Of a DNA stretch of 39,182 bases, positions 17,527 through 26,487 are shown in pieces; the first letter of the stretch is position 1; every line of letters begins with the position of its first letter. The stretch is taken from the NCBI GenBank assembly GCA_025800105.1, contig JAOXSG010000185.1, positions 1-39,182 on the forward strand. Direction: 5' to 3'. Under the pieces are notes generated by a model. It was not told the DNA's origin, did not search any database, and saw only the letters and a list, made by a program, of their open reading frames with translations. The position numbers and the translations under genes are program-made. The stretch is from Cohaesibacter sp. (GTDB lineage Bacteria > Pseudomonadota > Alphaproteobacteria > Rhizobiales > Cohaesibacteraceae).

Positions 17527-18636
17527 TTGCTTGTGGAGGAAAAATATATGGATCGTCGTTCCTTTTTGAAAAAAGCCAGCCTTGTTTCCGGCGCTGCTGC
17601 TGCGTCTACTTTGGCTGCTCCTGCTTATGCGCAAGACAAACGCACTTTGAAGCTGGTGACAACATGGCCTAAAAACTTCCCCGGTCTTGGAACCGGTGCC
17701 CAGCGTATGGCTGATCGCATCACTGCCATGACCGATGGTCAGTTGACCGTCAAGCTTTATGCTGCGGGCGAATTGGTGCCACCATTTGAGAGCTTTGATG
17801 CGGTGTCTACCGGTACTGCTGACATGTATCATGGAGCAGAATATTACTGGCAGGGCAAGCATAAGGCCTTTAACTTCTTTACCGCTGTGCCAATGGGTCT
17901 GACTGCGAACGAGCTGGATGCATGGATCAACAATGCCGGTGGTCAAGAGCTTTGGGACGAGCTATCCGCGAAATTTAACATCAAGCCTTTCATGGCGGGT
18001 AATACCGGCGTGCAGATGGGTGGTTGGTTCAACAAGGAAATCAACAGCCTTGAAGATCTCAAAGGCCTGAAAATGCGTATGCCGGGCCTTGGTGGTGAAG
18101 TGCTGCGTCGTTTGGGTGCCAGCGCGATTGCTCTGCCGGGCGGTGAGATTTTCCCATCCCTGCAATCTGGTGCGATTGATGCGACTGAGTGGGTTGGTCC
18201 TTGGAACGATCTGGCCTTTGGTTTCTACAAAATCACCAAATTCTACTATTATCCTGGTTTCCATGAGCCGGGTTCAGGCTTGGCTTGTGGTGTGAATTTG
18301 GATGTGTTTAACAGCCTGTCCAAAGCCCATCAGGCTGTGATTCAGAATGCTTGCATGGCTGAGAACAACTTTATGTTCTCCGAGTTTAATGCCAAAAATG
18401 GTGCCGCTCTTGAGACTTTGCTGAACAAGCATAATGTCAATCTCAAGCAATTCCCTGATGATGTGTTTGATGCCATTGGCAAAAAGGCAGAAGAAGTTGT
18501 GGCAGAAGTGGCTGCGACCGATGACCTGTCCAAGCGTATTTATGACAGCTATGTCAAGGCTCGCAAGGATGTGGGCGATTGGGGTCGCATTTCCGAGCAG
18601 ACCTATACCAAGAACCGCGACCGCGTTCTGGGTTAA
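17527..18636 (+). CDS. TRAP substrate-binding protein, TakP-like (2-oxoacid)
   Basis: Periplasmic receptor of 369 residues. The N-terminus DRRSFLKKA followed by an Ala-rich stretch and AYAQD fits a twin-arginine signal peptide, as in several TRAP receptors. It matches the 2-oxoacid receptor TakP of Rhodobacter in key blocks: AGELVPPFESFDAV, GNTGVQMGGWF (Gln156), KMRMPG (Arg177), GGEIFPSLQSG and DATEWVGP (Glu214, Trp215). These are the positions expected to hold the ligand carboxylate and a cation. Expected ligands are pyruvate or other 2-oxo monocarboxylates; lactate-type relatives exist. GGAGG precedes the ATG. Divergent from a Cache kinase/regulator operon. Confidence 0.9.
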   Translation: MLVEEKYMDRRSFLKKASLVSGAAAASTLAAPAYAQDKRTLKLVTTWPKNFPGLGTGAQRMADRITAMTDGQLTVKLYAAGELVPPFESFDAVSTGTADMYHGAEYYWQGKHKAFNFFTAVPMGLTANELDAWINNAGGQELWDELSAKFNIKPFMAGNTGVQMGGWFNKEINSLEDLKGLKMRMPGLGGEVLRRLGASAIALPGGEIFPSLQSGAIDATEWVGPWNDLAFGFYKITKFYYYPGFHEPGSGLACGVNLDVFNSLSKAHQAVIQNACMAENNFMFSEFNAKNGAALETLLNKHNVNLKQFPDDVFDAIGKKAEEVVAEVAATDDLSKRIYDSYVKARKDVGDWGRISEQTYTKNRDRVLG

Positions 18637-18658
18637 GCCTTTTGTGGCAATTTGATAG

Positions 18659-18689
18659 CTCCTCCCGGTTTTCGGGGGGAGTTTCTTTT
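18659..18689 (+). terminator. Intra-operon hairpin after TakP-like gene
   Basis: CTCCTCCCG / CGGGGGGAG (one G-T pair) with a GTTTT loop and a T-rich tail, 22 bases after the receptor stop. Probably a partial terminator that lets the receptor outnumber the permease; the next gene is 256 bp away. Confidence 0.6.
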
Positions 18690-18892
18690 ATCATCTCTCT
18701 CTTGACTATGTTTTGAGAGGGGTGGCAATTGGATTGCGGTCTGTTTGCTGACAAAGGCAAGGGGGTCGGATCGTAACATAACAATTGTCTTTTGAGACAT
18801 TGTTCGCCCGCAATGCATGCGCATCATCAAATAACAAGAATAAGATGCGACAGGGGTTGCTGCTTGGCCCAATATGGGGCGGGAGTTAAACA

Positions 18893-19423
18893 ATGCGAGC
18901 TTTCGCGGACCTGATAGACAGGTTTAATGTGGTGACCGGCAAGAGTCTGGCCTGGTTTGCCCTTTTTATCGTTCTGATACAATTCACTGTTGTGTTGATG
19001 CGCTATGTTTTTGGCATTGGTTCTATTTTTATGCAGGAGCTGATCGTCTATTTGCATGCTTTTTTGTTCATGCTGGCTTCTGCCTATACCCTTGCCAAAG
19101 ACGGTCATGTGCGGGTGGATATTTTCTATCGTGAGGCGCATGCGCGCACCAAGGCGAAGATCAATCTGTTTGGTGCTGCTCTTTTGATGATCCCTGTTTG
19201 CGCGCTGATTGTCTATGTCTCTTGGGGTTATGTCTCCAATAGCTGGGCGATTATGGAAGGCAGTCAGGAAACCTCCGGTATTCAGGCGCGGTTTTTGCTG
19301 AAAAGTGCCATTATCGGCTTTGCGGTTCAGATGGCCTTGCAAGGCTTTGTGATGATGGTTCGCTCCTGGTATGCGCTGCAAGGGGATGAGATTGAATTGC
19401 AGCGTTTGAAGATTACGGAGTAA
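18893..19423 (+). CDS. TRAP small permease (DctQ-type)
   Basis: Membrane protein of 176 residues with four predicted helices (about 15-36, 47-66, 90-111 and 135-155). DctQ-like features are RYVFGIGSIFMQELIVYLHAF and DGHVRVDIFYR. GGGAG lies about 8 bases before the ATG. Its stop directly abuts the ATG of the large permease, so the two are translationally coupled. Serves the TakP-like receptor 256 bp upstream. Shorter than the dctQ at 6757 and clearly a separate paralogue. Confidence 0.92.
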   Translation: MRAFADLIDRFNVVTGKSLAWFALFIVLIQFTVVLMRYVFGIGSIFMQELIVYLHAFLFMLASAYTLAKDGHVRVDIFYREAHARTKAKINLFGAALLMIPVCALIVYVSWGYVSNSWAIMEGSQETSGIQARFLLKSAIIGFAVQMALQGFVMMVRSWYALQGDEIELQRLKITE

Positions 19424-21013
19424 ATGATGGAAGCCTTTGCTCATATATTGGATCTGGCCATGTTCGCGGTTGCGTGTGTGGTTCTTATGCTCGGTTTCCC
19501 CGTAGCCTTCACATTGGCCGGTGTCGCTCTGGCCTTTGCTTTTATCGGTTTCATGCTTGGCGTGTTCGATATGAGCTTCTTGTCCGCTTTGCCGCAGCGG
19601 ATTTTTGGCACTATGACCAATGAGGTGCTGATTGCGGTGCCTTTGTTCGTGTTTATGGGCGTGATGCTGGAACGCTCCAAAGTGGCGGAAGAGCTGCTGG
19701 ATACAATGGGCCGCTTGATGGGTTCGGTCCATGGCGGGCTTGGGATTGCGGTCTCGTTGGTGGGGGCTTTGCTTGCCGCCTCTACCGGGATTGTCGGGGC
19801 AACCGTGGTGACGATGGGGCTGTTGTCTTTGCCGACTATGCTCAAACGCGGTTATTCGCCAGAGCTTGCCTGTGGCTCGATTGCAGCGGCTGGCACTTTG
19901 GGGCAGATCATTCCACCCTCCATTGTTCTGGTTATTCTGGGGGATCAGCTCTCCAACGCTTATCAAAAAGCGCAGCTGGAAATGGGCATTTTCTCGCCGG
20001 AGACGGTCTCTGTTGGTGATTTGTTTGCCGGGGCGCTTATTCCGGGTTTGATGCTGGTTGGCTTTTATATTCTCTATCAGGTGATGGTTGCGATCATTCG
20101 CCCCAGCTCTGCGCCCTCTATTCCAAAATCTGAAAATCCCGGTGTGACTGGCAAGGAAATTATCCATGCCCTGTTGCCGCCAATCCTTTTGATCCTTGCT
20201 GTGCTTGGCTCCATTTTGGGCGGCGTTGCAACGCCGACAGAAGCGGCTGCGGTTGGCGCTGTTGGTGCGATCCTGCTTGCGGGCTATCGTCTGGATGAAG
20301 ATCACAGTTGGCCGATTTTTCTGGCGGCCATTGCGCTGGTTGTGATGCTGGTGCTGACTGCCAATATGGATTTGCGGGTTGCGCGTGACGTCATTTCATC
20401 GACTGATCAGATGGGCATTTATGTGGCGATGGGCTGTTCTGCCGTTTTGGTGTGGGGCATTGTGTCGGCGTTGTGGCGTATCTGGCAGGCCAAGGTTTTG
20501 GTGCCGGTGATGGAAGGCACGACGCAGGTCACCTCTATGGTGTTTGTGATCCTGATTGGCGCGTCTCTCTTCTCACTGGTTTTCCGCGGTCTTGGTGGCG
20601 AGGAAATGATTCAGGAAGCCTTAGAGGGCATTCCCGGTGGTGCGGTCGGCGCGATGATTGCCGTCATGCTGCTGATGTTCTTCCTTGGCTTTTTCCTCGA
20701 TTTCCTTGAAATTGTCTTTGTGGTGGTGCCGATGGTGGCGCCTGTCTTGCTGCAAATGGAAATGCCGAATGGGGAGCCGATGAGCCCGGTCTGGCTGGGT
20801 ATTATGATGGCGGTCAATTTGCAGACCTCTTTCCTGACGCCGCCCTTTGGCTTTGCGCTCTTCTATTTGCGTGGGGTTGCTCCGGCCACTGTCCGCACCA
20901 TGCAGATATATAAAGGGATCATTCCATTTGTGTTGATCCAAATGCTGGCTTTGGTGTTGTTGTGGTATCTGCCAAGTCTGGCGACATGGTTGCCACAGAT
21001 CATTTATGGCTGA
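19424..21013 (+). CDS. TRAP large permease (DctM-type)
   Basis: Large membrane subunit of 529 residues. DctM signatures include AASTGIVGATVVTMGLLSLP, AAGTLGQIIPPSIVLVILG, GGVATPTEAAAVGAVGAI and, near the end, NLQTSFLTPPFGFALFYLRG. It is longer than the 466-residue dctM at 7365 because of extra helices around residues 285-360, usual in the subgroup working with TakP-like receptors. The start is ATG 19424 or the next codon, ATG 19427. A strong terminator follows 22 bases downstream. Confidence 0.93.
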   Translation: MMEAFAHILDLAMFAVACVVLMLGFPVAFTLAGVALAFAFIGFMLGVFDMSFLSALPQRIFGTMTNEVLIAVPLFVFMGVMLERSKVAEELLDTMGRLMGSVHGGLGIAVSLVGALLAASTGIVGATVVTMGLLSLPTMLKRGYSPELACGSIAAAGTLGQIIPPSIVLVILGDQLSNAYQKAQLEMGIFSPETVSVGDLFAGALIPGLMLVGFYILYQVMVAIIRPSSAPSIPKSENPGVTGKEIIHALLPPILLILAVLGSILGGVATPTEAAAVGAVGAILLAGYRLDEDHSWPIFLAAIALVVMLVLTANMDLRVARDVISSTDQMGIYVAMGCSAVLVWGIVSALWRIWQAKVLVPVMEGTTQVTSMVFVILIGASLFSLVFRGLGGEEMIQEALEGIPGGAVGAMIAVMLLMFFLGFFLDFLEIVFVVVPMVAPVLLQMEMPNGEPMSPVWLGIMMAVNLQTSFLTPPFGFALFYLRGVAPATVRTMQIYKGIIPFVLIQMLALVLLWYLPSLATWLPQIIYG

Positions 21014-21035
21014 TGTGCTGACACAATCGAACGTC

Positions 21036-21067
21036 AAAGGGGTGCTGATTTCAGCGCCCCTTTTTTT
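21036..21067 (+). terminator. Rho-independent terminator after TakP-type TRAP operon
   Basis: AAAGGGGTGCTGA / TCAGCGCCCCTTT with a very short loop and a run of seven T or more. Confidence 0.88.
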
Positions 21068-21264
21068 GGTTTGCTCTCTATCCTGTTTCTTTCTGGGCGT
21101 GAAAGGGTGCTGATTTTTTGTCTTGGCTCACTTCAATAGACGAAAGTGTGAGGGGATTTTTGGCATGGACTTGGAAAATTACGAGCGTTTGTCTCTTTTG
21201 AGGGCGTGCTTGTGGAAGAAAATTCGAACACTCGTATCTATTGAAAGAGAGTGGCTTTCGTTGC

Positions 21265-21278
21265 TTACCTTTACGTAA
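21265..21278. promoter_or_regulatory. Candidate operator, site 1 (TTACCTTTACGTAA)
   Basis: Located in the 470-bp AT-rich leader between the TRAP terminator and the ligase/liv operon. Its first 12 bases recur inverted at 21342-21356. Outer bases TTAC/GTAA are self-complementary. Reminiscent of MerR-type LiuR or TetR-type fatty-acid regulator sites; regulator unknown. Apart from these two sites I see no gene in 21068-21534. Confidence 0.4.
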
Positions 21279-21341
21279 TTTGTTTTTTGAAGGTGATATA
21301 AATGTCGTGAAGCATTTGAAACTTCACTCTTTTCTTTGCAA

Positions 21342-21356
21342 TTGACGTAAAGGTAA
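21342..21356. promoter_or_regulatory. Candidate operator, site 2 (inverted copy)
   Basis: TTGACGTAAAGGTAA is the reverse complement of site 1 except for one base (12 consecutive bases identical), 78 bp away centre to centre. The TTGACG may also serve as a -35 element, but no well-spaced -10 is evident. Confidence 0.4.
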
Positions 21357-21534
21357 AAGAAAGAATGCTTTTAAATCACATACTTGTACTGGATAAGAAT
21401 CTAATAAGTGTCAGAAAATCCGTCTAGGCCATTTGACTAGTTTTGGCAGTCTTACCTTGATTTGATTGCGACATTTCGGCTTAGATTAAGAAAAAATAAT
21501 CACCAAACCTATTTTGGGAAACGAGGAAACAGCT

Positions 21535-23514
21535 ATGTCAGTTGCGGAGGAGGCAGCATCTGCACGTCTGGAAACTTTTCCAGCTGTGTTGTTGCGCAAC
21601 GCCAAACAATGGCGTGATCGACCGGCTATTCGTGAGAAAGATCTTGGAATCTGGCAGACATGGACATGGAATGACACTTTGCAAGAGGTGCGTTCTCTTT
21701 CCATTGGTCTTGCGGAGCTGGGTGTCAAAAAGGGTGACCATGTCGCCATTTTGGGGGTGAATCGTCCCCGTCTTTATTTCTCTTTTGCAGCAGCACAGGC
21801 TCTGGGCGCGGTTCCTGTGCCGGTTTATGCCGATTCTGCGGCTGAAGAGCTTGCCTATATTTTGGAACATGCCAATGCCCATGTGGTTGTGGCGGAAGAT
21901 CAGGAACAAGTCGATAAGGTTCTTGAAATTTCCGAGCAATTGCCTGCGCTGAAAGAAATTGTTTATGACGATCCGCGTGGCCTGCGCGATTATGATCATA
22001 CGCATCTGCATTCTTTTGAGGGGGTGCAGGCGCGTGGTCGTGAGTCTTTAGCGTCAGATGCGGGTCGTGAGGCGCTTTGGCTTGAGGGCATTGCAGCGGA
22101 AAAAGGCTCTGACATTGGCGTCATGCTGTATACTTCGGGCACCACAGGCAAGCCCAAGGGCGTGATGCTGTCCAATGATAATGTGATGATTTCGGCGGTG
22201 AATGCTTGTGAGGCTGAAAAGCTGACCGAAAAAGATGAAGTGCTGGCCTATTTGCCCTTGGCATGGGTGGGGGATCATCTGTTTTCTTATTGTCAGTCCT
22301 ATGTTGCCGGTTATTGCATTTCCTGCCCGGAAAGTGCTGATACCATGCAAACGGATATGCGCGAAATTGGTCCGAGCTTTTTCTTTGCGCCGCCGCGCAT
22401 GTTTGAAGGTTTGCTGACCTCTGTGATGATCCGTATGGAAGATGCAGGCAGCCTGAAGCGCAAGATGTTTGATTATTTCATCAAACATGCCGAGAAAGTG
22501 GGCGAGGATATTCTCAATGGCAAGGCTGTGCCATTCATGGATCGTCTGAAATATAATCTTGGCGAATTGATGGTCTATGGCCCTTTGAAAAATACCTTCG
22601 GCTTTTCAAAAATCCGGGTTGGCTATACGGCTGGCGAGGCCATCGGGCCGGAAATTTTCCGTTTCTATCGCTCGCTGGGGATCAATCTCAAGCAACTTTA
22701 TGGCCAGACGGAAGCCTCTATCTTTGTGACCGTGCAGCCTGATGGCGAGATTTATTCCGACACGGTTGGTAAGCCTGCCAAGGATGTTGAGATCAAGATT
22801 GCCGATAATGGTGAAGTTTTGTTCCGCTCTCCCGGTGTTTTTGTGGCCTATTACAAAAATGATGAGTCCACCAAAGATACCAAGGATGATGAGGGCTGGG
22901 TGCAATCCGGCGATGCGGGTTTCTTTGATGATCGCGGTCATCTGAAAATCATTGATCGTGCCAAAGATGTTGGCAAGCTCAATGACGGCTCGCTTTTTGC
23001 GCCAAAATATATCGAAAACAAGCTCAAATTCTTCCCCAATATCAAAGAGGCTGTGGCCTTTGGCAATGAGAAGGATAAAGCTACCGTCTTTGTCAATATC
23101 GATTTGAATGCCGTGGGCAACTGGGCCGAGCGCAATAATATTGCCTATGCTTCCTATCAGGAATTGGCCGGGCATCCGCAAGTCTATGATATGATCCGCT
23201 CTCATATTGAGAAGGTGAATGAGGATTTGTCGAAAGAGCCAATGATGGCGGCATCGCAAATTCATCGCTTCCTTGTTTTGCATAAAGAGCTGGATGCCGA
23301 TGATGGGGAATTGACGCGGACCCAGAAAGTGCGCCGCCGGTTTGTGGCAGAGCGGTATGATGATCTGATCTCTGCGCTTTATAGCGACAAGACAGAGCAA
23401 TATACCAAAACGGAAGTTGTGTTTGAGGATGGCCGCAAAGGCTCCATTGAGGCAACTGTTCGTCTTTCTGATGCCAAAACTTTTGCCTATGCGCAATCGG
23501 AGGCCGCAGAATGA
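21535..23514 (+). CDS. AMP-forming long-chain-type acyl-CoA ligase
   Basis: ATP-dependent CoA ligase of 659 residues, of the FadD15/long-chain acyl-CoA synthetase branch of the adenylate-forming superfamily. The phosphate loop YTSGTTGKPKG starts near residue 199. LYGQTEAS (adenine/acyl site), SGDAGFFDDRG and the hinge block IIDRAKDVGKLNDGS follow. The C-terminal domain is complete. GAGGA lies 9 bases before ATG 21535; an upstream TTG is not needed. The next gene, livG, starts inside its stop codon (ATGA overlap), so this ligase is the first cistron of a liv-type uptake operon. Substrate unknown: the family suggests a long or hydrophobic carboxylic acid, while the operon's second ligase is PaaK-like, suggesting aromatic acids. 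Confidence 0.9.
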   Translation: MSVAEEAASARLETFPAVLLRNAKQWRDRPAIREKDLGIWQTWTWNDTLQEVRSLSIGLAELGVKKGDHVAILGVNRPRLYFSFAAAQALGAVPVPVYADSAAEELAYILEHANAHVVVAEDQEQVDKVLEISEQLPALKEIVYDDPRGLRDYDHTHLHSFEGVQARGRESLASDAGREALWLEGIAAEKGSDIGVMLYTSGTTGKPKGVMLSNDNVMISAVNACEAEKLTEKDEVLAYLPLAWVGDHLFSYCQSYVAGYCISCPESADTMQTDMREIGPSFFFAPPRMFEGLLTSVMIRMEDAGSLKRKMFDYFIKHAEKVGEDILNGKAVPFMDRLKYNLGELMVYGPLKNTFGFSKIRVGYTAGEAIGPEIFRFYRSLGINLKQLYGQTEASIFVTVQPDGEIYSDTVGKPAKDVEIKIADNGEVLFRSPGVFVAYYKNDESTKDTKDDEGWVQSGDAGFFDDRGHLKIIDRAKDVGKLNDGSLFAPKYIENKLKFFPNIKEAVAFGNEKDKATVFVNIDLNAVGNWAERNNIAYASYQELAGHPQVYDMIRSHIEKVNEDLSKEPMMAASQIHRFLVLHKELDADDGELTRTQKVRRRFVAERYDDLISALYSDKTEQYTKTEVVFEDGRKGSIEATVRLSDAKTFAYAQSEAAE

Positions 23515-24359
23515 CCTTTCAAGCCAATGTGAGTGATGCAATGAGCGATGCGACGAGCAATGCAGCAACTGGCCCAGCATCGGCAAAAGAGCCGGAAATG
23601 ATGTTGGCGGTGGAGCATGTTTCCCTGTCCTTTGGTGGTGTGAAAGCCATTACCGATATTTCCTTTGATATTCACAAAGGGGAAATTCGCGCCATTATCG
23701 GTCCTAACGGGGCTGGTAAAACTTCCATGCTGAATGTGATTAACGGTTTTTACCATCCGCAAGAAGGCACGATTTACTGGCAAGGCAAAGTGCGCCGCCG
23801 GATGAAGCCTCATGAAGCGGCCAAATCCGGTATTGCCCGTACCTTTCAGAATGTCGCCTTGTTCAAGGGCATGTCGACCCTTGATAATGTGATGACCGGA
23901 CGCGGCTTGAAGATGAAATCCAATTTCTTTTGGCAATGCATTCATAAAGGCCCAGCTTTATGCGAAGAGAATGAACATCGCGCAAAAGTGGAAGAGATTA
24001 TCGACTTTCTGGAAATCCAGCATATCCGCAACAAGCCGGTGGGCAAGCTGCCTTATGGTTTGCAAAAGCGGGTTGAACTTGCGCGGGCCTTGGCTATGGA
24101 GCCGGATCTTTTGCTGCTTGATGAGCCGATGGCAGGCATGAATCTGGAAGAAAAAGAGGATATGTCGCGTTTCATCATCGAGACCAACCAACGGTATGGC
24201 ACCACGATTGCTCTGATTGAGCATGATATGGGGGTTGTGATGGACTTGTCGGACCGGGTGGTTGTTCTGGATTATGGCAAAAAGATTGGGGATGGGCCTC
24301 CGGCAGAAGTGCAGGCCAATCAGGAAGTGATCGATGCCTATCTTGGTGTGTCTCACTGA
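23511..24359 (+). CDS. livG: Branched-chain-type ABC transporter ATPase, LivG
   Basis: Cytosolic ATPase of 282 residues with a 30-residue N-terminal extension. Walker A is GPNGAGKTSM (from about residue 64). The LivG-type insertion around MKSNFFWQCIHKGPALCEE is present. The ABC signature is the variant LPYGLQKRVELARAL, Walker B is LLLLDEPMAGMN and the H-loop is ALIEHDMG. DYGKKIGDG near the end is typical of LivG. Overlaps the ligase stop by 4 bases. The usual LSGG of many ABC proteins is replaced by LPYG, which is normal in LivG relatives. Confidence 0.92.
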   Translation: MTFQANVSDAMSDATSNAATGPASAKEPEMMLAVEHVSLSFGGVKAITDISFDIHKGEIRAIIGPNGAGKTSMLNVINGFYHPQEGTIYWQGKVRRRMKPHEAAKSGIARTFQNVALFKGMSTLDNVMTGRGLKMKSNFFWQCIHKGPALCEENEHRAKVEEIIDFLEIQHIRNKPVGKLPYGLQKRVELARALAMEPDLLLLDEPMAGMNLEEKEDMSRFIIETNQRYGTTIALIEHDMGVVMDLSDRVVVLDYGKKIGDGPPAEVQANQEVIDAYLGVSH

Positions 24360-24407
24360 TCTGGTTTTCTCGCGTTTTTTGCTTTTCTAACTTTGGGAGG
24401 CGCATCC

Positions 24408-25316
24408 ATGTCTGTGGAGTTTGGCTTCTTTCTTGAGACCGTTATATCCGGCCTGATGGCGGGTGTGATGTATGCGCTGGTGGCGCTGGGTTTCGTTCTT
24501 ATTTTCAAGGCTTCTGGCATTTTCAACTTTGCACAAGGGGTTATGTGTCTGTTTGCTGCCCTTACCTTTGTTGGGGTGCAGGAAAAATTTGGTCTTCCGG
24601 CCTGGCTGGCTTTGCCAGCCGCAGTAGGCGTTATGATTTTGCTGGCCTGGCTGATTGAGCGCCTTGTGTTGCGCCATCTGGTCAATCAGGATCCGATCAT
24701 CCTGTTCATGGCGACTATTGGTCTTGCTTATGTGCTGGAAGGTCTGGGCGATTTGATGTGGGGGTCTGATGTCAAGTTGCTTGATATTGGTCTGCCACAG
24801 GGTGCGTCCGATTATATGCTCGACAATTTCAATCTTTATGTCGAAAAGCTGGAAGTGGTTGCAGCAGTGATTGCTTCTATTTTGGTGGCCGCACTGGCGG
24901 TCTTTTTCCAAAAAACTCGCGTTGGTCGGGCTTTGCGGGCGGTGGCCGATGACCATCAGGCGGCTTTGTCTGTGGGTATTTCGCTCAATACCATCTGGGT
25001 GATTGTCTGGTCTGTTGCCGGTATCGTGGCCTTGGTGGCTGGCATTATGTGGGGCTCGAAGTCTGGCGTGCAATTCTCGCTGTCCCTGATTGCCCTGAAA
25101 GCCTTGCCGGTGCTCATTTTAGGCGGCTTTACCTCCATCCCCGGCGCGATTGTTGGTGGTTTGATCATTGGGGTCGGCGAAAAAGTTGCCGAGGTTTATA
25201 TGGGGCCATTTGTTGGTGGCGCCGTTGAAAACTGGTTCGCCTATATGTTGGCTCTCGCCTTCCTGCTGGTTCGTCCGCAGGGTCTGTTTGGCGAAAAGAT
25301 CATCGAAAGGGTTTAA
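24408..25316 (+). CDS. livH: Branched-chain-type ABC permease, LivH
   Basis: Inner-membrane permease of 302 residues with about eight helices. LivH signatures are GVMYALVALGFVLIFKASGIFNFAQG near the N-terminus, the EAA-like cytoplasmic loop TRVGRALRAVADDHQAALSVGI, and GGFTSIPGAIVGGLIIGVGE near the end. GGGAGG lies 7 bases before ATG 24408. livM starts 3 bases after the stop. The substrate of this operon is probably not a branched-chain amino acid, because CoA ligases flank it. Confidence 0.92.
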   Translation: MSVEFGFFLETVISGLMAGVMYALVALGFVLIFKASGIFNFAQGVMCLFAALTFVGVQEKFGLPAWLALPAAVGVMILLAWLIERLVLRHLVNQDPIILFMATIGLAYVLEGLGDLMWGSDVKLLDIGLPQGASDYMLDNFNLYVEKLEVVAAVIASILVAALAVFFQKTRVGRALRAVADDHQAALSVGISLNTIWVIVWSVAGIVALVAGIMWGSKSGVQFSLSLIALKALPVLILGGFTSIPGAIVGGLIIGVGEKVAEVYMGPFVGGAVENWFAYMLALAFLLVRPQGLFGEKIIERV

Positions 25317-25319
25317 CAG

Positions 25320-26396
25320 ATGTTCTATCGCGAAACTGGTCAATTTAAGACAAATTATTCTGATGATCGGGCCATCTTCCCGATTGCTCAGGACCGCTAT
25401 GGGATTATGATCCTGCTGGCCATTGCCTTCTTCGTCATTCCTTTCACAGTGGATGATTATTGGGGCAATGCGATTTTCCTGCCGCTTTTGATTTATGCGC
25501 TGATTGCCATGGGTCTGAATGTTCTGGTGGGCTATTGCGGGCAAATCTCGCTGGGGACAGCGGCCTTTATGGCGGTCGGCTCTTATGCGTCCTTCAAGCT
25601 GATGACCTCTTTCCCCGGTCTTGACTTTAGCATTGTGGTGTTGATGTCGGGTTTGATTACGGCTGTTGTTGGCTCCTTGTTTGGTCTGCCAAGCTTGCGG
25701 ATTAAGGGCTTTTATCTGGCTGTGGCGACCTTGGCGGCGCAATTCTTCATCATCTGGTTGGTGAATAAGGTGGAATGGTTCTATAATTATTCCGCAACAG
25801 GCCAGATCAATGCGCCGGAACGCACTGCGCTGATGTTCCCTGTCACTGGTCCCAATGCGCCCATTCTGTATAAATATTTCTTCTGTCTGATCATTGTGGT
25901 TTTGGCCGCCTTGGTGACCAAGAATATTGTACGAGGCCGGATTGGTCGCCAGTGGATGGCCATTCGGGATATGGATATTGCAGCGGAATTGATTGGCGTG
26001 CGTCCCTTGACCACCAAACTGTCTGCCTTTGCTGTCTCATCCTTTTTGATTGGTATGGGGGGCGCGCTGTATTTCGGTGTTTGGCTTGGCGCGGCAGAGC
26101 CGACAGAGGCCTTTGGCATCGACCAGTCTTTCCTTATTCTGTTCATGATCATTGTGGGCGGTTTGGGAACCATTCTTGGCTCTTTCCTGGGAGCGGCTTT
26201 CTTGTGGCTTTTCCCGATTGCTTTCAAAAATTTCATGGTTGATGGCCTTGGACTTTCAACAGCAATGTCAGAGCATCTTCAGATCATCCTGATGGGTGGA
26301 CTGATCATCTTCTTCCTGATCGTTGAACCACATGGCCTTGCGCGTCTGTGGCAGATCACCAAAGAGAAGCTACGCATTTGGCCATTCCCGCACTAA
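25320..26396 (+). CDS. livM: Branched-chain-type ABC permease, LivM
   Basis: Second permease subunit, 358 residues with about ten helices. Signatures are NVLVGYCGQISLGTAAFMAVGSYA, LPSLRIKGFYLAVATLAAQFF, the EAA-like loop GRQWMAIRDMDIAAELIGV and GGLGTILGSFLGAAFL. The N-terminus has a 40-residue hydrophilic part before the first helix. GAAAGGG precedes the ATG. The C-terminus ends near PHGLARLW, the usual LivM ending. Confidence 0.92.
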   Translation: MFYRETGQFKTNYSDDRAIFPIAQDRYGIMILLAIAFFVIPFTVDDYWGNAIFLPLLIYALIAMGLNVLVGYCGQISLGTAAFMAVGSYASFKLMTSFPGLDFSIVVLMSGLITAVVGSLFGLPSLRIKGFYLAVATLAAQFFIIWLVNKVEWFYNYSATGQINAPERTALMFPVTGPNAPILYKYFFCLIIVVLAALVTKNIVRGRIGRQWMAIRDMDIAAELIGVRPLTTKLSAFAVSSFLIGMGGALYFGVWLGAAEPTEAFGIDQSFLILFMIIVGGLGTILGSFLGAAFLWLFPIAFKNFMVDGLGLSTAMSEHLQIILMGGLIIFFLIVEPHGLARLWQITKEKLRIWPFPH

Positions 26397-26487
26397 GCGT
26401 GCGGGCATAGCCCCATCATCTTTCATTCATGAAGGAGTGTTCACCCGATAAAAGAACATGGGGGACACTTTATTAGGAGGAACGACA

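Noticed and set aside
18827..20305. Long antisense open frame (492 codons) opposite the DctQ/DctM genes
   Set aside because: Composition is Gln/His/Asn-rich, as expected of an antisense shadow, and it runs across two real genes and an intergenic gap with no family motif.
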